This document shows, one piece after another, positions 50,311-57,738 of a stretch of DNA of 64,000 nt. A model generated the notes under the pieces. It made no database searches and was not told the origin of the DNA. It saw nothing but the letters and a program-made list of their open reading frames with translations. The position numbers and the translations under genes were made by a program. The stretch is from Micromonospora musae (GTDB taxonomy: Bacteria; Actinomycetota; Actinomycetes; Mycobacteriales; Micromonosporaceae). The DNA lies in NCBI RefSeq assembly GCF_003626635.1, contig NZ_RAZT01000008.1, positions 186,001 to 250,000 of the forward strand, written 5' to 3'. Position 1 is the first letter of the stretch, and every line of letters starts with the position of its first letter.

Positions 50311-53178
50311 ATGACATCGCGGTTGTCGATCCGTCGGATCCGGCGTGCCCTCCCCACCGGCCGTCGGGCGGTCGTCGCGGCACTGGTCGCCGTGCTGCTG
50401 GCCGTCGCCGTCGGCTGGACGGTCCGGCCGCGCGGTCCCGAGCTGCGAACCGAGGCCGCCATGCTCACCGTGCGCTCCGGGCCGGACGGCCAGCAACCGG
50501 TCGACCTGGACACCACGTTCTACCTGCCCGAGGAGGCCTCGCCCGGGCACCAGGTGCCGGCGGTGCTGCTGGCGCACGGCTTCGGCGGCACCAAGGAGTC
50601 GGTACGCGACGACGCCGAGGAGTTCGCCGGCCGCGGGTACGCGGTGCTCACCTGGACGGCGCGGGGCTTCGGCCGCAGCGGCGGCGAGATCCACCTGGAC
50701 AGCCCCGACTACGAGGTGCGCGACGCGCAGCGGCTGCTGGACTGGCTCGCCGCCCGGCCGGAGATCCGCACCGACGCCACCGGGGATCCCCGCGTCGGCG
50801 TGGTCGGCGGCTCGTACGGCGGTGCGCTCGCCCTGCTCCTCGCCGCGCATGACCGGCGCGTGGACGCGATCGTTCCGATGATCACCTGGAACGACCTGTC
50901 CCGGAGCCTGGTACCCGACAGCGCGGGCGGGCCGGCCACGGCGGGCGTGTTCAAGAAGGGCTGGGCGGGTCTCTTCTTCGGCGGTGGCGGAAGTGTCGGC
51001 TCCGGTCCGGCCGGGATCTCCGGCAACGTCGCGGCCCAGCCGCAGGGGGCGCCGGCCTCGGCCGGGCCGCCCAGCCCCGACCCGGGCGCGGGTCCGGGCA
51101 GCGGTCCGGGGCGGGCACCCGGGCCTGCGGCCGATCCGTCCTGCGGTCGGTTCGCGGCGGACGTCTGCGCCGCGTACCTGCGGATCGCGACCGCGGGCCG
51201 GGCCGACCAGGCGGCGGTGGACCTCTTGCAGCGGTCCAGCCCGGCCGGGGTGCTGGACCGGATCACCGCCCCCGCTCTGCTCGTGCAGGGCGAGGCGGAC
51301 AGCCTCTTCCCGCTCAGCGAGGCGGACGCCAACGCGCGCGGCCTCGCGGCGAACGGCACCCCGGTCCGGGTGGCCTGGTTCACCGGCGGGCACGACGGCG
51401 GTGACGGGCCGGAGTCGGACTCCGACCGGGTGCGCTTCCTGACCGTCCAGTGGCTGGACCACTACGTGAAGGGTGCGGGCGGGGCACCCGGTAACGACTT
51501 CACCTGGTCGCGGATCGCCGGCTTCGACGCGCTGGACCGTGGGCTGGTCGCCACCGGCTACCGCACCACCGACTACCCCGGCACGGGCGGCGAGCGCCGC
51601 ACCGACGTCGCGGTGACCGGCCCCGAGCAGCAGATCGCCAACCCGCCGAACGGCAACCCGGCCGCCATCTCCTCGGTGCCGTTCGCCGGTGGCCTCTCCG
51701 CGCTGCTGGACGGGGTGGCCGGGGACGTGCCGGGTCAGCACGCCCGGTTCGAGTCGGCGCCGCTGGCCGAGGCGGTGGACGTGGTGGGCGCCCCCACGGT
51801 GTCGATCCGGGCCGCGTCCCCGACCGGCGAGGCGGTGCTCTTCGTGAAGCTCTACGACGTGGACCCGAACGGCGCGGCCACCCTGCCGAACGGCCTGATC
51901 GCCCCGGTGCGCCTCACCGGTCTGCCGCAGCGGCTCGCCGACGCCCGCCCCGTCACCGTCACGCTGCCGGCGATCGTCCGCCGGTTCGAGTCCGGGCACC
52001 GGCTCCGGGTGGTGGTCGCGACCTCCGACCAGGCGTACGCGAGCCCGGCCGAGCCGGTCGTCTACACCGTGGCGGCGGGTGACGCGCCGGTCGCGCTTCC
52101 CGCCGTGGCGGGCGAGCCGATCCCGACGGCGGCGGCAGTGTGGCGCTGGGTGCTGGTCGGCCTGCTCGCCGCGATCGTGGTCGGGCTCGTCGTGGTCGTC
52201 GCCGTGGTCCGCCGCCGGCACCGCCGCCACGACAGTTCGGTGCATCCGGAGTACGCGGACGTCCCGCTCGTCGTACAGCGGCTGCGCAAGGAGTACGCGG
52301 ACGGCTTCGTGGCGGTCTCCAACGTGGACTTCGAGGTGCACCCCGGTCAGGTGGTGGGCCTGCTCGGGCCGAACGGCGCCGGCAAGACCACCACCCTGCG
52401 GGTGCTGATGGGGCTCACCCAGCCCACCGCCGGCGAGATCCACGTCTTCGGTCACCGGCTGGTGCCGGGTTCCCCGGTGCTCTCCCGGATCGGCGCGCTG
52501 GTCGAGGGGCCCGGCTTCCTGCCGCACCTCTCCGGCCTGGAGAACCTGAAGGCGTACTGGCGGGCGACCGGACGCCCCGAGCCGGACGCGCGCTTCGCCG
52601 AGGCGCTGGAGATCGCCGGGCTCGGCGACTCCGTACACCGGAAGATCAAGACGTACAGCCACGGCATGAAGCAGCGGCTCGCCATCGCCCAGGCCATGCT
52701 CGGCCTGCCCGAGCTGCTGGTGCTCGACGAGCCGACCGACGGGCTGGATCCGCCGCAGATCGCCGAGATGCGCCGGGTGCTCCAGCGCTACGCGACCGAC
52801 GGCCGGGCGGTGCTGGTCTCCAGCCATCTGCTCGCCGAGGTGGAGCAGACCTGCACCCACGCCGTGGTGGTCAACAAGGGGCGGATCGTGGCGTCGGGGC
52901 CGGTCGAGGAGATCATCGGCGAGTCGCCGAGTGTGCTCTTCGAGGTGACCGACCCGGATGCCGCGCGGACCGTGCTGGACCGGCTCGACGGGGTGCGGGT
53001 GCTGCCGGGGAGCAACGGGCAGCTGGTGGTGGACACGAACGGCACGGCCCGCAGCGAGGTGGTGGCCGAGCTGGTCCGGGCCGGGATCGGAGTGGACCGG
53101 GTGGTGCCGCGGCGCCGCCTGGAGGATGCGTTCCTCGCCCTGGTGGGCGAGACCTCTCGGGGAAGCGGGGACCGGTGA
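50311..53178 (+). CDS. Fusion of CocE/NonD-type alpha/beta-hydrolase and ABC ATPase
   Basis: The 955-residue protein has a membrane helix at 19-39 and an alpha/beta-hydrolase domain with GGSYGG (Ser168), Asp330 in GEADSLFP and His361 in GGHDGG as the probable triad. A beta-rich CocE C-terminal domain follows (to about 590), then a second membrane helix (611-634). The rest is a full ABC nucleotide-binding domain with GPNGAGKTT (686-694), YSHGMKQR (about 782-789), LVLDEPTDGLD and SSHLLAEVE. The two helices place the hydrolase outside and the ATPase inside. TACCGT at 50298-50303 suggests a leaderless start at ATG 50311. Its permease gene follows with a one-base overlap. Confidence 0.88.
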   Translation: MTSRLSIRRIRRALPTGRRAVVAALVAVLLAVAVGWTVRPRGPELRTEAAMLTVRSGPDGQQPVDLDTTFYLPEEASPGHQVPAVLLAHGFGGTKESVRDDAEEFAGRGYAVLTWTARGFGRSGGEIHLDSPDYEVRDAQRLLDWLAARPEIRTDATGDPRVGVVGGSYGGALALLLAAHDRRVDAIVPMITWNDLSRSLVPDSAGGPATAGVFKKGWAGLFFGGGGSVGSGPAGISGNVAAQPQGAPASAGPPSPDPGAGPGSGPGRAPGPAADPSCGRFAADVCAAYLRIATAGRADQAAVDLLQRSSPAGVLDRITAPALLVQGEADSLFPLSEADANARGLAANGTPVRVAWFTGGHDGGDGPESDSDRVRFLTVQWLDHYVKGAGGAPGNDFTWSRIAGFDALDRGLVATGYRTTDYPGTGGERRTDVAVTGPEQQIANPPNGNPAAISSVPFAGGLSALLDGVAGDVPGQHARFESAPLAEAVDVVGAPTVSIRAASPTGEAVLFVKLYDVDPNGAATLPNGLIAPVRLTGLPQRLADARPVTVTLPAIVRRFESGHRLRVVVATSDQAYASPAEPVVYTVAAGDAPVALPAVAGEPIPTAAAVWRWVLVGLLAAIVVGLVVVVAVVRRRHRRHDSSVHPEYADVPLVVQRLRKEYADGFVAVSNVDFEVHPGQVVGLLGPNGAGKTTTLRVLMGLTQPTAGEIHVFGHRLVPGSPVLSRIGALVEGPGFLPHLSGLENLKAYWRATGRPEPDARFAEALEIAGLGDSVHRKIKTYSHGMKQRLAIAQAMLGLPELLVLDEPTDGLDPPQIAEMRRVLQRYATDGRAVLVSSHLLAEVEQTCTHAVVVNKGRIVASGPVEEIIGESPSVLFEVTDPDAARTVLDRLDGVRVLPGSNGQLVVDTNGTARSEVVAELVRAGIGVDRVVPRRRLEDAFLALVGETSRGSGDR

Positions 53179-54041
53179 TGGGGACGTCCACGGTGGGTAC
53201 GGCCGCCGGCTATCGGCCGTCCGCGACGCTGCCGTTCCTGGCGGAGTTCCGGCGGCAGGCGTCCCGTCGGCGTACGCAGCTGGCGCTCGGGTTCATGGTG
53301 TTGCTGCCACTGATCATCTTGATCGCGTTCCAGTTCGACTCCGGCGACGACGACAACGGCGGCGGCGAGTTCGGCAGCCTGATCTCGTTCGCCACGTCGG
53401 GCGGGCTGAACTTCACGCTCTTCAGCATCTTCGTCTCGGCGTCGTTCCTGCTGGTCGTGGTGGTGGCGCTCTTCTTCGGCGACACGGTGGCCAGCGAGGC
53501 GAGCTGGGGCAGCCTGCGGTACCTGCTCGCCGCTCCGGTGCCCCGAGCCCGGCTGCTCACGGTGAAGCTGCTGGTCGCGGCCGCCTACTCGGGGCTGGCG
53601 CTGCTGCTGCTCGCCGGCACGGCCCTGGCCGCCGGCACCCTCCGCTACGGCTGGTCGCCGCTGCGCAGCACCGTCGCCGCGGAGCTGCCGCCGGGGGAGG
53701 GGCTGCTCCGGCTGCTGGCGGTGCTCGGCTACCTGGCGGTCGTACTGCTGGTGGTGGCGGGTCTGGCCTTCCTGCTCTCGGTGAGCACGGACGCCGCGCT
53801 CGGCGCGGTCGGCGGTGCGGTGCTGCTCTGGATCCTCTCCAGCATCCTGGACCAGATCACCGCGCTCGGCGTGCTGCGCGACTTCCTGCCGACCCACTTC
53901 AGCACCGCGTGGCTCGGGCTGCTGTCGACTCCGGTGCAGACCGACGACGTGGTACGCGGCACGATCTCCTCGATCAGCTACGCGACGCTCTTCTGGGCGC
54001 TGGCGTACTGGCGCTTCACCCGCAAGGACGTCACCTCCTAG
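53178..54041 (+). CDS. ABC-2-type permease, partner of the hydrolase-ATPase fusion
   Basis: The 287-residue permease has six predicted helices. The first is near residue 38-56 and is followed by a short loop rich in Asp/Gly (DSGDDDNGGGEFG). FFGDTVASEASWGSLRYLLAAPVPR is the conserved cytoplasmic coupling segment of ABC-2 permeases. It starts within the stop of the fusion gene (TGATG), so the two are made together. Its substrate could be related to the hydrolase's substrate or product (inference). Confidence 0.87.
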   Translation: MGTSTVGTAAGYRPSATLPFLAEFRRQASRRRTQLALGFMVLLPLIILIAFQFDSGDDDNGGGEFGSLISFATSGGLNFTLFSIFVSASFLLVVVVALFFGDTVASEASWGSLRYLLAAPVPRARLLTVKLLVAAAYSGLALLLLAGTALAAGTLRYGWSPLRSTVAAELPPGEGLLRLLAVLGYLAVVLLVVAGLAFLLSVSTDAALGAVGGAVLLWILSSILDQITALGVLRDFLPTHFSTAWLGLLSTPVQTDDVVRGTISSISYATLFWALAYWRFTRKDVTS

Positions 54042-54047
54042 CGGCCC

Positions 54048-54728
54048 TCACACCCGGGGGTCGAGGGTGGTCGCCCCCGAGGGCGCCCCGCTGGGCTGCG
54101 GCGGTGCCGGTGGCGGCGCCGGAGTGGTCGGCTCCGCCGGTTTCCAGGCGCTCACCCCGAGCCGCCCGGTGTTGCCCAGGTCGATCGGGCCGTCCAGCTC
54201 GACGGCCTGCCGGGCGCGGCCGGCGCTCGAAGCGACCTCCAGAGCTTCGCCGCTGGTGGCGACCACGGTCGAGTCGGTGACCAGGTTGCGCCAGAGCACC
54301 GCGGCGCCGGCCCGCTCGCCGGGTCGCAGGGTGAGCGGTCGGGGCGGGGCGTCGAAGCCCGAGGTGATGCCCTTCGCCCCCTCGATCACCTGGACTGGGA
54401 TCGGCGTGCCGTCGGCGTCGAGCAGCCGCAGCGACGGGTAGCCGTTCAGCGCGTAGTCCGCCGTGCCGCAGTTGGTCAGCTCCAGGCCGAGCGCCCGCAG
54501 CCCCATGGCCGCGTTGGTCCCGAGGGCCCGGATCCGGACCCCCGACACCGGGCAGACGTTCGCCGGATCGTCGCTGGGTGCGGTGGGGCCTGCTCCGGGC
54601 CTCCCGCCCGGCCGGGGTCCGTCCCCGCCCGCGTCCGCGTGCTCATCGGTGCAGGCGCCGAGCAGCAGCAGGCCGGCGATCGGCAGACCGGTGAGCAGCA
54701 GCCGACCACGGCTGGGACGAGGAGTCAC
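54048..54728 (-). CDS. DUF4232 lipoprotein
   Basis: The 226-residue protein has a lipoprotein signal: basic start, hydrophobic LLLTGLPIAGLLLLGAC with the lipidated Cys. A short disordered linker precedes a DUF4232 beta-sandwich (GLRALGLELTNCGTADYALNGYPSL, then DAPPRPLTLRPGERAGAAVLWRN). The C-terminus is Pro-rich. DUF4232 lipoproteins are surface proteins of unknown function. The GTG start gives VTPRPSRGRLLL. It ends seven bases from the permease gene, on the opposite strand. Confidence 0.87.
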   Translation of the reverse strand: MTPRPSRGRLLLTGLPIAGLLLLGACTDEHADAGGDGPRPGGRPGAGPTAPSDDPANVCPVSGVRIRALGTNAAMGLRALGLELTNCGTADYALNGYPSLRLLDADGTPIPVQVIEGAKGITSGFDAPPRPLTLRPGERAGAAVLWRNLVTDSTVVATSGEALEVASSAGRARQAVELDGPIDLGNTGRLGVSAWKPAEPTTPAPPPAPPQPSGAPSGATTLDPRV

Positions 54729-54771
54729 CGCCGCATCCTCGCACCGCCGCGGACCCGGCCGCACCCCTGGG

Positions 54772-54883
54772 TTCAGCGGGGCCGACGGGAGGAGACCCGG
54801 CCGGCCAGGGACCCGCTGCGGCGCAGCGCTCCGCTCACACCGTGGGAGCCCCGCTGAAATCGACCCCGCCGGGCGCTTAGACT
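54772..54883 (+). promoter_or_regulatory. thrC promoter with an 11-bp inverted repeat over the -35 region
   Basis: CTGAAA (54854-54859) and TAGACT (54878-54883) are 18 bases apart and would start transcription near 54890, just before the riboswitch. GCCCCGCTGAA (54848-54858), overlapping this -35 box, has an exact inverted copy at 54772-54782, so a regulator could loop or block the promoter. Confidence 0.5.
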
Positions 54884-54902
54884 CGGCGGCACAACTGAAC
54901 AC

Positions 54903-55033
54903 CTCATCCAGAGGGGCTTAGGGATACGGCCCGATGACGCCCCGGCAACCACCCCACGCGCTCACCGTCGAGCGCCGGCGGGGCAGGTGCCAATTCCGTC
55001 CCCGCCGCACGGTGCGATGCGGGGGAAGATGAG
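54903..55033 (+). promoter_or_regulatory. SAM-I (S-box) riboswitch
   Basis: The 131-base leader shows the S-box core in order: CTCATCCAGAG (P1 5' strand and P2), AGGGATACGGCCC, GATGACGCCCCGGCAACC, a variable hairpin, AGGTGCCAATTCC, a second hairpin and GATGAG (55028-55033) closing P1 with 54903-54908. The P1 3' strand runs straight into GAGAGGA, the ribosome-binding site of the next gene, so SAM binding should block translation. Confidence 0.93.
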
Positions 55034-55046
55034 AGGACTTCTCGAC

Positions 55047-56333
55047 ATGACGTCGACGATCGCCCCGTCCGGCATCGACACCACCGCCAGCCCCGCCCGC
55101 GCCCTCGTCTGCCGCGCCTGTCAGGCCCGCTACCCGCTCGCCGCGCAGCACGCCTGCTACGAGTGTTTCGGCCCGCTGGAGGTCGAGTACGACGCGGCCG
55201 CGCTGGCCACCGTGACCCGGGAGCAGATCGAGGCCGGCCCCCGCAACCTCTGGCGGTACGCGGCCCTGCTCCCCGCCGGTCAGGACCCGGCGACCCGGGT
55301 CTCCCTCGATCCCGGCCTCACCCCGCTGGTCGCCGCCCCGCACCTCGCCGCGGAGCTGGGCATCACCGCCCCGCTCTGGGTCAAGGACGACAGCGCCAAC
55401 CCGACCCACTCGTTCAAGGACCGGGTCGTCTCGGTGGCGCTCTCCGCCGCCCGGGCGCTCGGCTTCACCCGGTTCGCCTGCGCGTCAACGGGCAACCTCG
55501 CGAACTCGGTCGCCGCCCACGCGGCCCGGGCGGGCGCGCCGTCGGTGGTCTTCATCCCGAGCGACCTGGAGCAGGGCAAGGTCGTCACCACCGCCGTCTA
55601 CGGAGGCGAGCTCGTCGCCGTCGACGGCTCGTACGACGACGTGAACCGGCTCTGCGGCGAGCTGGTGGAGACCGACGAGTTCGAGGACACGGCGTTCGTC
55701 AACGTGAACGTCCGGCCGTACTACGCCGAGGGTTCCAAGACGCTCGGCTACGAGGTGGCGGAGCAGCTCGGCTGGCGGATCCCCGCTCAGGTGGTGATCC
55801 CGATGGCCTCCGGAGAGCTGCTCACGAAGATCGACAAGGCGTTCACCGAGCTGATCGAGATCGGACTGGTCGAGGCGCCGGCCGGCGGCTGGAAGGTCTT
55901 CGGCGCGCAGTCGGCCGGCTGCAACCCGATCGCCACCGCCCTGCACGACGGCCGGGACGAGATCGTCCCGGTGAAGCCGACCGGCATCGCCAAGTCGCTG
56001 AACATCGGCGACCCGGCGGCCGGCCTCTACGCCCTGGAAGCGGTGCGGCGCACCGGCGGCTGGATGGAGTACGCCGACGACGACGAGATCCGCGCCGCGA
56101 TCCGCCTGCTGGCCCGGACCACCGGCGTCTTCGCCGAGACCGCAGGCGGCGTCACCGTGGCGGTGCTGCGCAAGCTCGTCGAGTCCGGCAAGCTCGACCC
56201 GTCCGCCGAGACGGTCGTCTTCAACACCGGCGAGGGGTTGAAGACGATCGACGCGGTCGCCGGGCAGGTCGGCCCCACCCACCGCATCCGCCCCTCGCTG
56301 CGCGCCGCCCGGGACGCCGGCCTCCTCGGCTGA
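55047..56333 (+). CDS. thrC: Threonine synthase
   Basis: The 428-residue PLP enzyme converts O-phosphohomoserine to threonine. An N-terminal zinc ribbon (VCRACQARYP, then CYECFGPLEV) precedes the PLP lysine segment NPTHSFKDR. ACASTGNLANS, GVFAETAGGV and VFNTGEGLKT complete the fold-type II set. GAGAGGA lies ten bases before ATG 55047 and overlaps the SAM riboswitch, so expression should fall when SAM is abundant. No hom or thrB gene is adjacent, so it may be a second threonine synthase or a dispersed pathway gene. Confidence 0.92.
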   Translation: MTSTIAPSGIDTTASPARALVCRACQARYPLAAQHACYECFGPLEVEYDAAALATVTREQIEAGPRNLWRYAALLPAGQDPATRVSLDPGLTPLVAAPHLAAELGITAPLWVKDDSANPTHSFKDRVVSVALSAARALGFTRFACASTGNLANSVAAHAARAGAPSVVFIPSDLEQGKVVTTAVYGGELVAVDGSYDDVNRLCGELVETDEFEDTAFVNVNVRPYYAEGSKTLGYEVAEQLGWRIPAQVVIPMASGELLTKIDKAFTELIEIGLVEAPAGGWKVFGAQSAGCNPIATALHDGRDEIVPVKPTGIAKSLNIGDPAAGLYALEAVRRTGGWMEYADDDEIRAAIRLLARTTGVFAETAGGVTVAVLRKLVESGKLDPSAETVVFNTGEGLKTIDAVAGQVGPTHRIRPSLRAARDAGLLG

Positions 56334-56365
56334 CCCGCCCCGGTCCCTCCCCGCCTGCCGGGTTG

Positions 56366-56381
56366 CCGGGGTTCGCCCCGG
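56366..56381 (+). terminator. Hairpin after thrC
   Basis: CCGGGG-TTCG-CCCCGG, a six-base-pair stem with a TTCG tetraloop, 32 bases after the thrC stop. Confidence 0.55.
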
Positions 56382-56531
56382 TCGGAGGCGCGCGAAGTCG
56401 GGTGGATCATTCGTGGCTCGCCCGATCGGGGGATCCGGCCGATCCGCCGGGTAACCGGCTTTTCGCTCTGGGTGCGAGAAACCCGCCCCTAAGGACTTGA
56501 CGGCAGGAACCGGACGGCGCAAGATGCTCCG

Positions 56532-56655
56532 TGCGGGAGGGTGTTTCGCCGAAGACTTTTAGTTCTTACGACCCAACGCCGGAGGCGTTGTGCGATCGTC
56601 CCTCCCGACCAACCTCCGAACGGGCCGGCGATTTAATCGCTGGCCCGTTCGTCTT
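56532..56655 (+). ncRNA. Candidate small RNA or structured leader
   Basis: Upstream, TTGACG (56497-56502) and CAAGAT (56520-56525) are 17 bases apart. The predicted transcript folds with a closing stem CGGGAGGG (56534-56541)/CCCTCCCG (56600-56607), an internal hairpin CAACGCC-GGA-GGCGTTG (56574-56590) and a strong terminator (56617-56651). It has no open frame of note. It may be an independent sRNA of about 120 bases, or a leader/attenuator for the acetyltransferase gene 24 bases downstream. The gene-free interval is 56334-56675. Confidence 0.5.
56617..56651 (+). terminator. Strong terminator hairpin before the double-GNAT gene
   Basis: 16-base arms (56617-56632 and 56636-56651) with one wobble pair and loop TTA, followed by TCTTGCTG. 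Confidence 0.78.
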
Positions 56656-56675
56656 GCTGCGGGCACGCTCGCGGC

Positions 56676-57695
56676 ATGAGCATCACGATCGCGCCGTTCG
56701 ACGCCACCGATCCCGCCGCGATCGAGGCGGCCTACCGCATCGGCGTCGCGGCCAACGATGCCGACGTGCCCGACTACCCGCCGTTCTGCCGCCGCCGCTT
56801 CGAGGCGATGCTGCGCCACCCGTTCCCGGGCACCGTCACGCTCTGGGCGTTGGCCCGGCTGGACGGCGTGCCCGCCGGCTACCTGGCGCTGGACCTGCCG
56901 CAGCTCGACAACACCGAGAACGCCACCGTCGAGCTCACCGTCCACCCGGCGTACCGACGCCACGGCGTCGGCCGTGCCCTGCACGAGCACTGCCTACGGC
57001 TGCTGCGCGAGCAGGGCCGTAAGCGGGTCATCGGGATGACCGTCTCGGCGCTGCCGGACGGGCCGGCGCGCAACGCGGCGGGTGGCGCCTTCGCCGCCGC
57101 GTCGGGTGCGCAGCCCGCACTCGTCGAGATCCGGCGCCGGCTCGACCCCACCGGGGTCGACCAGGCCGCGCTGGACGCGCTGCTGGTCGGTGCCCGGGCC
57201 CAGGCGGAGGGCTACCGCACGCTCCGGTGGCACGGTCTCGTGCCCGAGGAGTACGTGGCCGACATCGCCTACCTCGACGGGCGGTTGAGCACCGACGCGC
57301 CCCTCGGCGACCTGGATTGGGAGGCGGAGAAGGTCGACGCCGAGCGGATCCGGGGCACCGAGCGGGCGCTGGCCGCGCGGGGCCGGCGGCAGTATCACGT
57401 CGCCGCCCAGCACGTGGCGTCCGGCCGGCTGGTCGCGTGGACCCTGCTCGATCTCGGCCCGTCCGCCGACTGGCACGCGTTCCAGCAGATCACCATCGTC
57501 GACCCGGAGCACCGTGGGCACCGGTTGGGCCTGCTCGTGAAGGTCGAGAACCTGCGTCATCTGCTCGCCCACGAGCCGGCCGTACGCGCGATCGACACCT
57601 TCAACGCCGCCAGCAACAGCCACATGATCGCGATCAACGAGCAGCTCGGCTTCCGGCCGGTGGACGGCTGGACGGACTGGCAACTGACGATTTGA
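56676..57695 (+). CDS. Two-domain GNAT acetyltransferase
   Basis: The 339-residue protein has two GNAT folds. The first has VHPAYRRHGVGRALHEHCLRLL, an intact acetyl-CoA loop. The second has VDPEHRGHRLGLLVKVENLRHL and ends with NSHMIAINEQLGFRPVD. Tandem GNAT proteins include MshD of mycothiol synthesis, but motif spacing here fits the broader actinobacterial double-GNAT family, so I do not assign MshD. No good ribosome-binding site; CACGCT seven bases before ATG 56676 could be a leaderless -10 box. It lies just behind the candidate small RNA. Confidence 0.83.
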   Translation: MSITIAPFDATDPAAIEAAYRIGVAANDADVPDYPPFCRRRFEAMLRHPFPGTVTLWALARLDGVPAGYLALDLPQLDNTENATVELTVHPAYRRHGVGRALHEHCLRLLREQGRKRVIGMTVSALPDGPARNAAGGAFAAASGAQPALVEIRRRLDPTGVDQAALDALLVGARAQAEGYRTLRWHGLVPEEYVADIAYLDGRLSTDAPLGDLDWEAEKVDAERIRGTERALAARGRRQYHVAAQHVASGRLVAWTLLDLGPSADWHAFQQITIVDPEHRGHRLGLLVKVENLRHLLAHEPAVRAIDTFNAASNSHMIAINEQLGFRPVDGWTDWQLTI

Positions 57696-57738
57696 GTTGT
57701 GACACAGGTCTACTGATCGCGCACCCTTCTGTTGCATC

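Noticed and set aside
56676..57695. MshD (mycothiol synthase)
   Set aside because: Two GNAT domains are shared, but I could not recognise MshD-specific residues and no mycothiol genes are adjacent.
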